Notes: generated from the sequence alone by a model not told the origin. A stretch of DNA of 64,000 nt from an uncultured Spirochaetales bacterium (GCA_949283235.1 CASDRY010000038.1:1-64000), one strand, 5' to 3'; positions 26,389 through 35,054 are shown, counted from the stretch's first letter. Made by a program: numbers and translations.

Positions 26389-27747
26389 GTGAAAGCGCTT
26401 AATCTCAATAGCAACGGTATCACAGAGGGAGTTATCTGGAAGCAGATACTTGCATTCTTCTTCCCGATTCTCTTCGGAACATTCTTCCAGCAGCTGTATA
26501 ACACAGCTGACGCAATCATTGTAGGGCAGTTCCTTGGAAAAGAGGCACTTGCAGCTGTTGGAGGAGGGACTGGAACAGCAATAAACCTCCTCATAGGCTT
26601 CTTCACAGGTCTTGCATCAGGAGCGACTGTTGTAATCTCACAGCACTTCGGAGCAAAGAACGAAGAAAGAGTCTCTGCGGCAATACACACAGCAATAGCC
26701 TTAGCTCTTGTCGGAGGTCTTATAATCTCCGTCCTAGGATATGCGTTCACACGCCCTATCCTGGTTGCTATAGGAACTCCAGATGATGTTCTTCCTCTAG
26801 CTGTCAGCTACATGCAGATTTACTTCCTTGGCGGTATTCCAGTAGTTATGTACAACATGGGCGCAGGTATCTTCCGCGCTATGGGAGATAGCCGCAGTCC
26901 TTTCTACTTCCTTCTCGCAAGCTGTCTGACGAATATCGTTCTAGACCTCCTCTTTGTCGGTGTCTTCGGAATGAATGTTGAGGGAGCCGCAATTGCGACA
27001 GTCATCTCGCAGGTGCTTTCAATGGTTCTCATCTTCGTCACGCTCATGAGAAGAAATGACGGCGCAAAGCTGAGGATAAGGAAAATAAAGTTTGACCGAA
27101 GTCTCCTTTCACAGATGCTTATGATTGGCTTCCCTGCAGGAATCCAGTCAATCATGTACACGATCTCCAATCTCATCATTCAGGCGGCTATCAATCAGTA
27201 TGGTACGGATACAGCAGCTGCATGGGCTGGATGGTCCAAGCTCGATCAGATATTCTGGATGTTCATAAACGCTTTCAGTATTGCTATTACGACATTCGTT
27301 GGCCAGAACTATGGCGCAGGAAAGATCGACAGGGCAAAGAAAGGCGTCCGTACTGTTACAATGATGGCTGCAGTATCCACACTTGTTATTGAGGCAGGAT
27401 ACTTCCTCATCGGCAGATATGGTCTTATGCTCTTCATCACCGACAGTGCCGTACTTGAAATCGGTGTTGCGATAATGAAGTACATCGTACCTTGGTACAT
27501 CACATACATAGCTATCGAGCTGCTATCTGGAGCGATAAGAGGAGCTGGAAAGTCCCTCATTCCTACCCTTATTTCGGTATTCGGTATCTGCGTTCTGAGA
27601 ATAGTCTGGATATATGTAGTACCTCTCTTCGATAACACGATCTTCGGAGTGCTTTTCTCCTATCCATTCTCATGGGTTGTGACATCGCTCTTGTTCATAA
27701 TCTATTACTTCAAGGGGAATATCTACCAAATGAAGAAGAAAGTATAA
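26389..27747 (+). CDS. MATE family efflux transporter
   Basis: 452 residues, about 12 hydrophobic segments. Motifs: LFGTFFQQLYNTADAIIVGQFLG, IPVVMYNMGAGIFRAMGDSR and GAIRGAGKSL are typical of the NorM/DinF-type MatE superfamily. These pumps export cationic drugs or metabolites using a Na+ or H+ gradient. The start is GTG with only pyrimidines (CCCTCTC) in front of it, so translation is probably leaderless. This is one of three related MATE genes in the window, next to galactokinase here. Substrate unknown. Confidence 0.92.
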   Translation: MKALNLNSNGITEGVIWKQILAFFFPILFGTFFQQLYNTADAIIVGQFLGKEALAAVGGGTGTAINLLIGFFTGLASGATVVISQHFGAKNEERVSAAIHTAIALALVGGLIISVLGYAFTRPILVAIGTPDDVLPLAVSYMQIYFLGGIPVVMYNMGAGIFRAMGDSRSPFYFLLASCLTNIVLDLLFVGVFGMNVEGAAIATVISQVLSMVLIFVTLMRRNDGAKLRIRKIKFDRSLLSQMLMIGFPAGIQSIMYTISNLIIQAAINQYGTDTAAAWAGWSKLDQIFWMFINAFSIAITTFVGQNYGAGKIDRAKKGVRTVTMMAAVSTLVIEAGYFLIGRYGLMLFITDSAVLEIGVAIMKYIVPWYITYIAIELLSGAIRGAGKSLIPTLISVFGICVLRIVWIYVVPLFDNTIFGVLFSYPFSWVVTSLLFIIYYFKGNIYQMKKKV

Positions 27748-27750
27748 GCT

Positions 27751-27775
27751 ATGGGGCTGAAAATGCCCCATTCTT
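27751..27775 (+). terminator. Terminator of the MATE gene
   Basis: ATGGGGC, TGAAAAT loop, GCCCCAT, then TCTTT. Confidence 0.75.
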
Positions 27776-27892
27776 TATCAACTGATAAAAAGAGCTAGTT
27801 TTCAAACAGAATATTCTTCTCAGTAAAATCCAAAGCTTTAAAGTTCCGAAAGACTACATCTGATAATCTGAGAAATCATGGTATATGAAGTG

Positions 27893-27927
27893 AAAAAAAT
27901 ATAGCGAAATACCGAAATATTCCGCTA
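27893..27927 (-). terminator. Terminator of rpsU
   Basis: Minus strand 10-bp stem TAGCGGAATA / TATTTCGCTA with a TTTCGG loop, followed by TATTTTTTTC. Confidence 0.85.
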
Positions 27928-27957
27928 CAGTAAATAGATTACATTTCGCGTATTAAA

Positions 27958-28167
27958 TTAATACGACTTTGAGGCGTGCATCTTCCTGACCTTCTTCATC
28001 TGCTTACGTGCAAGAGCCTTGTTCTTGCGGTTCTGGATGGTAGAGGGCTTCTCGTAGTACTCACGCTTCTTCCACTCACGGATGATACCTTCTTTCTCGA
28101 CCATTCTCTTAAAACGCTTGATCGATTTCTCGAGTGGTTCGTTCTCATCTACTTTTACGTATGCCAT
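27958..28167 (-). CDS. rpsU: 30S ribosomal protein S21
   Basis: 69 residues starting [19 protein letters not shown], basic to the end ([20 protein letters not shown]), normal S21 length. ATG 28167 is preceded by GGAGGTGATT, a near-complete anti-SD match; a TTG two codons earlier is not needed. S21 helps 30S initiation on Shine-Dalgarno leaders. TTGACA inside the end of recJ (28234-28239, minus strand) with TAGTTT 17 nt on may be its own promoter, and a strong terminator follows. Confidence 0.97.
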   Translation of the reverse strand: MAYVKVDENEPLEKSIKRFKRMVEKEGIIREWKKREYYEKPSTIQNRKNKALARKQMKKVRKMHASKSY

Positions 28168-28216
28168 ATTCAATCACCTCCTCTCCCATCATGGGTCAGA
28201 ATCCTCACGAAAACTA

Positions 28217-30349
28217 TCATTTTGTCCCGTCTCTGTCAATTACCTGCATATCAGCAATAAGAAGCTGTTCCTTCTCAACTCCCTTCCAGTAGTTTATCTC
28301 AGGAGAGAAGACAACACTGACATGAGAGCCTTTCTTAAAGCTTTCCCTGTCATGGGGCTCCCACCAGAGCGCTGGCCAGGAATACGTTCCATAACGAAGG
28401 GAGAAACGCATCAGACGCTGGTCCTGCTTTGAAGGGGTAATATCTGTAATAACCGCCTCTTTTATATAAAGCTTCAGCATCTCATTCTCCTGGCCATATG
28501 GCTCAAGCATTGAAGACAATCTCCAGAGCCCTGTTGTCATATACTCTGGAGGAATCTGAGCATCTACCGTTATCTCGGGAGAAGCTGCTGCAACCTCATC
28601 CATTGTCAAGATAACGCTCTCCATCATCTGTATGAACTGATCTTTGTTTTCATATGGCAGAGAGAAACCAGCTGCACAGCGGTGTCCTCCATAATCATCG
28701 AAGAAAGCAGAGAATGTAGAGAGAAAAGCTTTAGCATCGTATTTATCAGAGCATCTCACGGATCCTGAAATTCTTTCATTCTCAACTGTAGCCATTACAA
28801 TGGAAGGAACACCATACTCCTTCGAGAGCTTTGACGCGATAGCTCCTGTCAGGCCCCTCGGAACTGCCTCATCTTCGACTATGACGAACTTTCCCTCAAG
28901 CTTCTCATAGCTTTCCCGAGCCTTATCCCTTACAAGGGAAAGGGTGTTCTCCTCATTCGCCTGACGCTGCTTATTCATAGAGAGAAGATTCTCGGTAAGC
29001 CCATCTGCTTCAGCAGGGTCTTCTGAGATCAGAAGGGAAAAAGCATCCATTGGATGGCCAAGCCTGCCCGCTGCGTTGAGAACCGGAGAGATATAGAATG
29101 AGATATCACGTGTATTGATTCTCTTTCCGCTTAAGTTCTGTCTTCCAAGCATTGACTGCAAACACATCACAGGTTTTTCCGAAAGAAGACGAAGACCTCG
29201 TTTCACAATAAGCCTGTTCTCATCCTTCATAGGCATCAAATCTGCAATCGTGCCTATAGCTGCAAGCTGCATAAGGGTATCATAATCCTTTGAAAGGGAT
29301 GGATAGGTGTAAATCGATACAGATCTGAAAAGAGAGACAAGCGTCTCGATTTCCTTATCTCCATCACTGTATTTTGCAGCCCTGGAAAGCACCGAGAGAT
29401 CAAAGAGCGAATGAGAACGCGTGCGTGGCATCATAGCTTCAAGCTTTGGCCTTATATCCACGAGTGAGATATCCACACCATCACCGAAAGCACGGCGAAG
29501 CATCTTCTTCTCAGTGTCCTCATCAAGGACTATTATCGGTAGATTGACAGCAAGGAAATCCATCAACCTGTCCTTTGATGAGGAAAGGCCATCGCCTTCG
29601 ACAATCTCCTCTGTAATCCTGTCTATCTCGATAAGATTCTCAAGCCTTACAGCATTTATCCTTATAGAACCATTTCTAGGCTCCGCATGAAGGACTATGC
29701 ACTCACTTCCATACAAAGGCGTTCTGGAAAAAGAGAGCGCCCAGATCATCTTTGCAGCTACAGCACAGCCAGCGAGCTCTGAAAAGCCATACCCAGATCC
29801 AGGGATTTTAGGATCGAAAATCGCGACTGCACCAGGAAGCTCCTCCGAAGGGATATGATGATCAAGAACAATGACATCTACCCCGCTCTTCTGAAGCGTC
29901 TTTATCTCATCGAGTGCTGAGATACCATTGTCTACAGTTATAAGGAGGGTGTACTCCTTCTCCAGTATTTCATTGACGATATCGTCGGTAAGGCCATATG
30001 GCTCATCACCCTCTGGAAGCCTTACCGCAAGATTCTTAGCTCCAAGGCTCTTAAGCCCACGATAGAGAATCGCGGAACCTGTAACACCATCCACATCCCT
30101 ATCTCCGAAGACAAGGATCTTCTCGTTCTCCTCAATCGCCTCGTTAATTCGCTCTATAGCTGTATGGACATCATCGCATTCAAGCGGGGAATGCTGGTAA
30201 ACAGTATCTGTTTCAAGGTAATAGACAGCATCCTCTGCTTTCTCAAGTCCACGTCTCTCAAGAATTGTCGCAGAAAGCAGGTCAAGAGAGAAACGTTCCT
30301 TCAATGCCCTGACCTTTCCAGGATCGGACACCGGTATCCTTATATCCAT
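28217..30349 (-). CDS. recJ: Single-stranded-DNA exonuclease RecJ
   Basis: 710 residues. DHH-superfamily motifs are present: FGDRDVDGVTGSAIL (motif I, Asp-rich; GDRDVDG in place of GDYDVDG), LLITVDNGISALDEI, VIVLDHHIP (DHH) and YISPVLNAAGRLG. The DHHA1 part has VPRGLTGAIASKLSKEYG and DDYGGHRCAAGFSL. It degrades single-stranded DNA 5' to 3' in RecF-pathway recombination and mismatch repair. Longer than E. coli RecJ, with an extra segment between motifs (about residues 230-330). The start has AGGGGAT just upstream, 8 nt after the recO stop, so the two genes form an operon. Confidence 0.95.
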   Translation of the reverse strand: MDIRIPVSDPGKVRALKERFSLDLLSATILERRGLEKAEDAVYYLETDTVYQHSPLECDDVHTAIERINEAIEENEKILVFGDRDVDGVTGSAILYRGLKSLGAKNLAVRLPEGDEPYGLTDDIVNEILEKEYTLLITVDNGISALDEIKTLQKSGVDVIVLDHHIPSEELPGAVAIFDPKIPGSGYGFSELAGCAVAAKMIWALSFSRTPLYGSECIVLHAEPRNGSIRINAVRLENLIEIDRITEEIVEGDGLSSSKDRLMDFLAVNLPIIVLDEDTEKKMLRRAFGDGVDISLVDIRPKLEAMMPRTRSHSLFDLSVLSRAAKYSDGDKEIETLVSLFRSVSIYTYPSLSKDYDTLMQLAAIGTIADLMPMKDENRLIVKRGLRLLSEKPVMCLQSMLGRQNLSGKRINTRDISFYISPVLNAAGRLGHPMDAFSLLISEDPAEADGLTENLLSMNKQRQANEENTLSLVRDKARESYEKLEGKFVIVEDEAVPRGLTGAIASKLSKEYGVPSIVMATVENERISGSVRCSDKYDAKAFLSTFSAFFDDYGGHRCAAGFSLPYENKDQFIQMMESVILTMDEVAAASPEITVDAQIPPEYMTTGLWRLSSMLEPYGQENEMLKLYIKEAVITDITPSKQDQRLMRFSLRYGTYSWPALWWEPHDRESFKKGSHVSVVFSPEINYWKGVEKEQLLIADMQVIDRDGTK

Positions 30350-30357
30350 ATCATCCC

Positions 30358-31086
30358 CTAAATCTTCCAGATACCATATTCAAGGCTTCTAAGCTTTCCC
30401 GGAAAGGAAAAAGGAAGAGTTCTCAGAAGGTATCGGAATATCCTGTGCTCCTGATTCTCTGATACAACAAGGGAAAGAGATGATGAGAAACTAAGCTCAA
30501 GAGATCTCTTAAGATAAGCCCTGGCATTCGGAGGCAGAAGCAGCGTACCGCCCATAGTATCACAGTCAGGGCAGACAGGAACACCCTCGGAGGAAGAAAA
30601 GCCAAGAACATCATCATCTCCATAAACTCTTCCGCAGACTGGACAGGTAATATAATCAGCACTGAGTCCTTCCAAAGAAAGGAAGTGTATGATGAATTCG
30701 ACTGTAACCTTCTCGAAATTCTCATCTTCAAGTGCATCGAGCGCGGATGCGAAAAGAGCATAAAGCTCAGGCTCTGCGCTTTTTCCGGTAAGGATAAGAT
30801 CTGAAAAAAGCATAGCAGCTTGCATCTTGTCGAGATCTTCAGATATTTCATCATGGGTTGAGATAACATCTATATCCTTCAGTGTCATTCCGCTTCTTCC
30901 CTTCTCGAGCGAGAATGTTCCTTCTGTATATAGTGGGGCTTTCACGCATCTGATGCTTTTCCTGGCGCCATAGGAAACAACATTGACAATTCCCATCGAG
31001 GGGGAAAAGAGAGTCAGAAGCCTATCACGCTCCCTTATCTTTGTGCTCCTTATTACAATGGCAAGCCCTTTGCTTTCCCTTTCCAT
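30358..31086 (-). CDS. recO: DNA repair protein RecO
   Basis: 242 residues from ATG 31086. The N-terminal OB fold (AIVIRSTKIRERDRLLTLFS, GIVNVVSYGARKS) and the C-terminal zinc cysteines CPVCGRVYG...CPDC match RecO. RecO anneals DNA and loads RecA on SSB-coated strands. The longer frame to 31131 would start within the promoter. ATG 31086 has no ribosome site; TTGACT and TATCCT place the transcription start at the ATG. It forms an operon with recJ. Confidence 0.93.
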   Translation of the reverse strand: MERESKGLAIVIRSTKIRERDRLLTLFSPSMGIVNVVSYGARKSIRCVKAPLYTEGTFSLEKGRSGMTLKDIDVISTHDEISEDLDKMQAAMLFSDLILTGKSAEPELYALFASALDALEDENFEKVTVEFIIHFLSLEGLSADYITCPVCGRVYGDDDVLGFSSSEGVPVCPDCDTMGGTLLLPPNARAYLKRSLELSFSSSLSLVVSENQEHRIFRYLLRTLPFSFPGKLRSLEYGIWKI

Positions 31087-31093
31087 ACCAATG

Positions 31094-31122
31094 AGGATAG
31101 AAAGAGTGATGAGTGAAGTCAA
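31094..31122 (-). promoter_or_regulatory. Leaderless-type promoter of recO
   Basis: Minus strand TTGACT, 17-nt spacer, TATCCT, then 7 nt to ATG 31086. Confidence 0.65.
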
Positions 31123-31130
31123 CAATTGCA

Positions 31131-31159
31131 TTGGCTATCATATTCGATGGTGCTATCAT
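31131..31159 (+). promoter_or_regulatory. Leaderless-type promoter of the DUF4105 gene
   Basis: TTGGCT, 17-nt spacer, TATCAT, then 6 nt to ATG 31166. Its -35 box is separated by 8 bp from that of recO on the other strand. Confidence 0.6.
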
Positions 31160-31165
31160 CGACAT

Positions 31166-32470
31166 ATGCGTTCCCTTGTTTCGATTCTTCTGTTTCTATT
31201 CTCTATCCAGATAGCCTCTGCAGCATCTTTTACTGGAGGAATTCCAATCAGGGAAGATCTCTTCTGGAGCGAAGAGGAGCTTTCCAAGGTAGATTTCACC
31301 TCACCTCTTACAGATGAGGAAAGAGACTACTATGAGAATACCCACATATATGTAGTAACCGCCTCCCCCTCTGAACCTGTATATGTCTTCTTCGGTCATG
31401 CGGGAATCGTTGTTGCTACTCCTGACACACCAGAGGTCATGTTTGATTACGGCACATTCAGATTCAATGATAGTTTCTACACGAACTTCATATTCGGACG
31501 TCTTTATTACAGCGTAATCGAAAGCTATGCTTCTTTCAGATATAATGACTTTATCGCAACAGACAGGACTATAAAGAAGATCGAATTGATGCTGACTCCA
31601 GAAGCGAAAAAAGCTGTAATAGGATTCCTTGCCTACAATGTGCTCCCTGAGAATGAGACATATCTTTATCACTACTATAAGGATAACTGCGCAACAAGGC
31701 TCAGGGATATCTATAATGCGGCAACTGATGGGGAATTCAGGGAATGGGCGGAAAGCATTGATACAGGAAAGAGCTTCAGAGCCTGGTCAACCCCTTATAT
31801 GTCGAGATCTCTGTTCTTCGCATTCATCCTGAATTATCTGCAAGGGCCTTCAATAGATGAACCTATCTCACTATATGAAGCCTGCTTCCTGCCAGATGTC
31901 CTTCTTAAAGCTATAGAGGAGTATGAGGGTATCACGGCAGATACCATATACCAGACAAAGACAAGGGAGGACACACCGGAGCGTTATAGCCTTGCCATTC
32001 ATTCCCTTCCTATCTCAATTGCATTCGGTATCATCATCATGCTGTCAGCCTCGAAAAGGAAAGGAATAAGAATACTCTCTGATATCATCGCGGGCTTTGC
32101 ATGGCTTTTCATGGGAGTGTTAGCCTTGGTGCTCCTCTTTATGATGGCTTTTACAAATCATGATGTCACATACGGAAACTGGAATATTCTTATAATATCT
32201 CCATTTGTTCTGGCCCTTTCCATTCTGCACTTCTCATCATGCGGAAGAAGAGAAAAAAGAAAGAGCATCGGAAGGCTATCCCGTCTGATGCTCATAACAG
32301 CAGTTTCAATGCTCATCCTCAAAGGATGCTTACTGGACATCATGATAGAGAACAATATTGCATTCTATATCTTCGCAATCATTGCTTACTCAGCTGAATA
32401 TGCCGTCAGCGCACTATCCTCGTACCATTCAACCCGTTCATTGCGTCCGAGATATGTTCAGGGTCAGTAA
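31166..32470 (+). CDS. DUF4105 protein: exported lipase/acyl-hydrolase-like domain plus membrane domain
   Basis: 434 residues from ATG 31166. A signal peptide (MRSLVSILLFLFSIQIASA) is followed by the DUF4105 domain (about residues 40-260), with conserved FFGHAGI, YGTFRFND and YYKDNCATRLRD. GHxxI plus DNC is the His/Cys arrangement of NlpC/P60-like folds. From about residue 280 there are four or five hydrophobic segments. DUF4105 proteins of Bacteroidetes and spirochaetes are thought to act in the envelope; the reaction is unknown. The 3' end overlaps the convergent carbamate kinase gene by 65 bp. Confidence 0.85.
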   Translation: MRSLVSILLFLFSIQIASAASFTGGIPIREDLFWSEEELSKVDFTSPLTDEERDYYENTHIYVVTASPSEPVYVFFGHAGIVVATPDTPEVMFDYGTFRFNDSFYTNFIFGRLYYSVIESYASFRYNDFIATDRTIKKIELMLTPEAKKAVIGFLAYNVLPENETYLYHYYKDNCATRLRDIYNAATDGEFREWAESIDTGKSFRAWSTPYMSRSLFFAFILNYLQGPSIDEPISLYEACFLPDVLLKAIEEYEGITADTIYQTKTREDTPERYSLAIHSLPISIAFGIIIMLSASKRKGIRILSDIIAGFAWLFMGVLALVLLFMMAFTNHDVTYGNWNILIISPFVLALSILHFSSCGRREKRKSIGRLSRLMLITAVSMLILKGCLLDIMIENNIAFYIFAIIAYSAEYAVSALSSYHSTRSLRPRYVQGQ

Positions 32471-33350
32471 TCATTCCAAGTTTTCCTGTGCTTTCCACAT
32501 AGTCGATAATTGCCTGGATCTTCGGAAGCATTGACCCTGGAGCGAACTGACCTTCATCTGAGTATTTCCTTGCCTCAGCTACAGTCATTTCATCTATCGC
32601 TCTCTGGGTTGGCTTGTTGTAATCGAGGCATACTTTCTCGACAGCAGTAGAGATGATGAAAGCATCGGCATCCAGAGCTTTTGCGAGAATTGCTGCAGCA
32701 AGGTCCTTGTCTATTACAGCCTCCTTTCCCCAGAGCGCTCCTTCCTCATCCCTGACTACAGGAATTCCACCACCACCAGCAGCTATAACAGTTGCGCCAC
32801 TATCTGCAAGGAAACGGATTGTATCAAGTTCCACAATTGATTTTGGCTTCGGGGAAGGAACAACTCTCCTCCACCCTCTTCCAGCATCTTCCTTTACATC
32901 CCATCCGAATGAAGCTCTATGCTCTGCAGCATCTTCTGCGGTCATGAAAGAACCAATCGGCTTTGTAGGATTATTGAAAGATGGATCATCAGGGCTAACC
33001 TCCACCTGAGTAACAACAGTGAGAGCCCTGTTCTTCATACCACGCTTGATGAATTCATTATCCAAGGCTTTCTGCAACTGATAACCAATCGCTCCCTGGG
33101 TATCTGCAACACAGGAATCAAGAGGAACTGCATGAAGAATCTTTCTTGCATACTCTGAGCGAAGAAGGATATACCCAACCTGCGGTCCATTTCCATGGAC
33201 AATAACAACACGATGGCCGCTTTCAATGATATCAGCGATATGATGAGCTGTCTTCTCAGCAGCACGATACTGTGCATCCACAGTTACTTTCTTAGGGTCC
33301 TCTATAAGTGAATTACCTCCGATGGCAATTACTATCAGCTTTCCTGTCAT
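32406..33350 (-). CDS. arcC: Carbamate kinase
   Basis: 314 residues, normal length. Amino acid kinase motifs: VIAIGGNSLIEDP, VIVHGNGPQVGYIL, VIAAGGGGIPVV and AVIDKDLAAAILAKAL, with STAVEKVCLDYNKP. It makes ATP and carbamate from carbamoyl phosphate (the last step of arginine deiminase or purine/allantoin fermentation). GGAGG lies 5 nt upstream of ATG. No arcA, arcB or other carbamoyl-phosphate-forming gene is adjacent, so the pathway it serves is open. It overlaps the DUF4105 gene tail to tail. Confidence 0.96.
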   Translation of the reverse strand: MTGKLIVIAIGGNSLIEDPKKVTVDAQYRAAEKTAHHIADIIESGHRVVIVHGNGPQVGYILLRSEYARKILHAVPLDSCVADTQGAIGYQLQKALDNEFIKRGMKNRALTVVTQVEVSPDDPSFNNPTKPIGSFMTAEDAAEHRASFGWDVKEDAGRGWRRVVPSPKPKSIVELDTIRFLADSGATVIAAGGGGIPVVRDEEGALWGKEAVIDKDLAAAILAKALDADAFIISTAVEKVCLDYNKPTQRAIDEMTVAEARKYSDEGQFAPGSMLPKIQAIIDYVESTGKLGMITDPEHISDAMNGLNGTRIVR

Positions 33351-33378
33351 TTAGGCCTCCGATTAGAGATTATCACAG

Positions 33379-33395
33379 ATGCAACAAAATGCAAC
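33379..33395 (-). promoter_or_regulatory. Direct repeat in the arcC promoter region
   Basis: Two copies of GTTGCAT on the minus strand, spaced one helical turn apart (10 nt), just upstream of an extended -10 box TGTGATAAT. The placement suggests an operator for arcC. Confidence 0.4.
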
Positions 33396-33506
33396 GAAAA
33401 AAGGCGTTTAAAGCCTATTGCATTCTATATGAAGTACCAGCCGATTCCCGCCTTCTGTTATTTCAGTTCGGATGTATTCATAGGGTTGAAGGCTATAATT
33501 TGTTCA

Positions 33507-33572
33507 AAGAGCATGTGTTCGTTCCTATGTTTTTTTGTTGTGGTAAACAAACTTCAGAACTCACATGCTCTT
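33507..33572. repeat. 11-bp inverted repeat with nested hairpin
   Basis: AAGAGCATGTG at 33507-33517 pairs perfectly with CACATGCTCTT at 33562-33572. Inside, TTTGTT-GTGGTA-AACAAA forms a second stem. TATAAT at 33494-33499 places a plausible transcription start at the foot of the outer stem (about 33506). It could be a small structured RNA, the end of a decayed mobile element, or a regulatory site. Confidence 0.5.
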
Positions 33573-33796
33573 CTTTTCAATCTCTATTCCTCATCCCTCA
33601 ACTTTCCGTGAAGAACCTGCATCAGTCATCACTTCATCTGTATCTAAAGACAAATCTCTTTTAATGATAGATTGAATCAGTACATAACCTCAGACCAGAA
33701 GCATACCGACATTCTAGCCAAATCGAGCATCGTTATCGCATTATTTAATGGAACCTTTGGGGAATGAATATTTTCCCTCATTCTGGACGGATGTTC

Positions 33797-34996
33797 TCAT
33801 CCGAGATAGCTAAGTGGATTTCCGAGAAGGAACTCCTCCAGAGGAATTGCCAGCGAACCAGCATCAGCCTTTGCGGATACGGAAAATACCTTGCTTTCAG
33901 GGTATCTCTTCAGAAAAGCATCCATGCCTTTCCCATATGTCCTGCCTCCGCTTTTCACCTCAAATGCGACTGCAGAATACTCATTGTACAGGACGAAATC
34001 CACCTCATTCTGCTTCTCCCTCCAGTAGCCAAGACTGACATCTTCCCCTACAACCGAGTTCAGAAGCTGCGTTCCCACTGCAGATTCCACAAGGCGACCC
34101 CAAAACGTGTCATCAACCTTTGCCCTTGCAAAATCCATCGGGTGTCTCGATGACATCAATGCATTGTTGAAGACCTGCAGCTTCGGGCTTGAGGCACGCT
34201 TTCGAACCTCACTTCCAGAATACTTCTGCAGACCTGCAAGGAGACCGCTCTGCCTGAGCAAGTCGAGGTAATATGCCAGCGTCGTCGTGTTCCCAGCATC
34301 GGACAGCTGCCCCAGCATGTGTTCGAATGGCATGATCTGACCGGAATAATATGAACCGAGTTCCATGAGCTGTCTCAGCAGTGCCGGTTTCTGAATTGGT
34401 GTGAGCATGAGGATATCCTTTGTCAGGCTCGGTTCCATGATTGAATCGCGTATGTATGCCTTCCAGCGCTTCTCGTCTCCTATAAGGTCGGCAGGACCAG
34501 GATACGATCCAAAGTATATGAACTCATCAAGCGAGAAACCGAAGACCTCCTTCATCTCAGAGTAAGACCAGTGGGGAACGTGAATCAGTTCAAACCGCCC
34601 TTGGAGGGATTCTGAGAGACCCTTCATAAGAAGAAGCCGGGATGAGCCAGACAGGACCGCCTTTACATTCACTCCTGTTTTCTTGTCCTCATCCCACAGC
34701 TTCTTCACGGCTTCGCTCCAGTTGGCGATCTTCTGTATTTCGTCAACCACGATCAGCGCTTCACCATGCTGCTTTGCAAGGATTCTGGCCCTGTCCCATA
34801 TGCCTTTCAGCCATGCATCTCCTGAAACAGTGATATCATCAGCGCTTTCAGAGACATATGGAATCTCCAGCGTCGATAATACGTCAGCGATAATCGTGCT
34901 TTTTCCAACCTGCCTCGGGCCTGCGAGGACCTCTATGAATCGTCTCTTCTCCCTGAGTCTGTTCCTGAGTATTTCCGTGTATCTGGTTCGCTCCAT
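33797..34996 (-). CDS. AAA_14 / DUF4143 ATP-binding protein
   Basis: 399 residues. The N-terminal AAA_14 domain has LAGPRQVGKSTIIADVL (Walker A), LIVVDEIQKIANWSE (Walker B plus the typical DEIQ) and VLSGSSRLLL (sensor). The C-terminal DUF4143 domain has NNALMSSRH, GRLVESAVGTQLL and WREKQNEVDFVL...AFEVKSG, a PD-(D/E)xK-like nuclease signature (EVDF, EVKSG). These genes are common in accessory DNA; function is unproven. GAGG lies 4 nt before ATG. Two adjacent palindromes sit immediately upstream. The surrounding genes are fragments, suggesting a mobile or eroding region. Confidence 0.9.
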   Translation of the reverse strand: MERTRYTEILRNRLREKRRFIEVLAGPRQVGKSTIIADVLSTLEIPYVSESADDITVSGDAWLKGIWDRARILAKQHGEALIVVDEIQKIANWSEAVKKLWDEDKKTGVNVKAVLSGSSRLLLMKGLSESLQGRFELIHVPHWSYSEMKEVFGFSLDEFIYFGSYPGPADLIGDEKRWKAYIRDSIMEPSLTKDILMLTPIQKPALLRQLMELGSYYSGQIMPFEHMLGQLSDAGNTTTLAYYLDLLRQSGLLAGLQKYSGSEVRKRASSPKLQVFNNALMSSRHPMDFARAKVDDTFWGRLVESAVGTQLLNSVVGEDVSLGYWREKQNEVDFVLYNEYSAVAFEVKSGGRTYGKGMDAFLKRYPESKVFSVSAKADAGSLAIPLEEFLLGNPLSYLG

Positions 34997-35011
34997 ATCG
35001 CCTCTTTTTAA

Positions 35012-35054
35012 TTATCTCAGTGCATTGAGATAATTATCTCAATACGTTGAGTAA
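35012..35054 (-). promoter_or_regulatory. Tandem palindromic operator upstream of the AAA_14 gene
   Basis: Half sites TTATCTCA and TGAGATAA alternate: TTATCTCA-GTGCAT-TGAGATAA at 35012-35033, then TTATCTCA-ATACGT-TGAG(-)TAA at 35034-35054. The middle is a perfect 18-bp palindrome, TTGAGATAATTATCTCAA (35025-35042). The array ends 16 bp before the ATG and covers GATAAT-like -10 sequences, as expected for a repressor site. Confidence 0.65.

Larger units (their letters stand above)
33351..33796. other. Intergenic stretch with arcC promoter and a large inverted repeat; no convincing gene
   Basis: This 446-base gap holds the arcC promoter at its left end and the inverted repeat at 33507-33572. Reading frames on either strand are short and broken. 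Minus-strand pieces such as LDLARMSVCFWSEVMY and IQSIIKRDLSLDTDEV look weakly protein-like but are in different frames and I cannot assign them. It may hold decayed gene remains. Confidence 0.5.

Noticed and set aside
33402-33416. AGGC-TTTAAAC-GCCT on the minus strand followed by T residues
   Set aside because: Stem of only 4 bp; could end minus-strand transcripts before arcC but is too weak to list.
33308-33664. 118-codon plus-strand frame in the gap right of arcC
   Set aside because: No ribosome site, odd composition (many Leu/Cys/Phe), it begins inside arcC on the other strand and has no recognisable motif.
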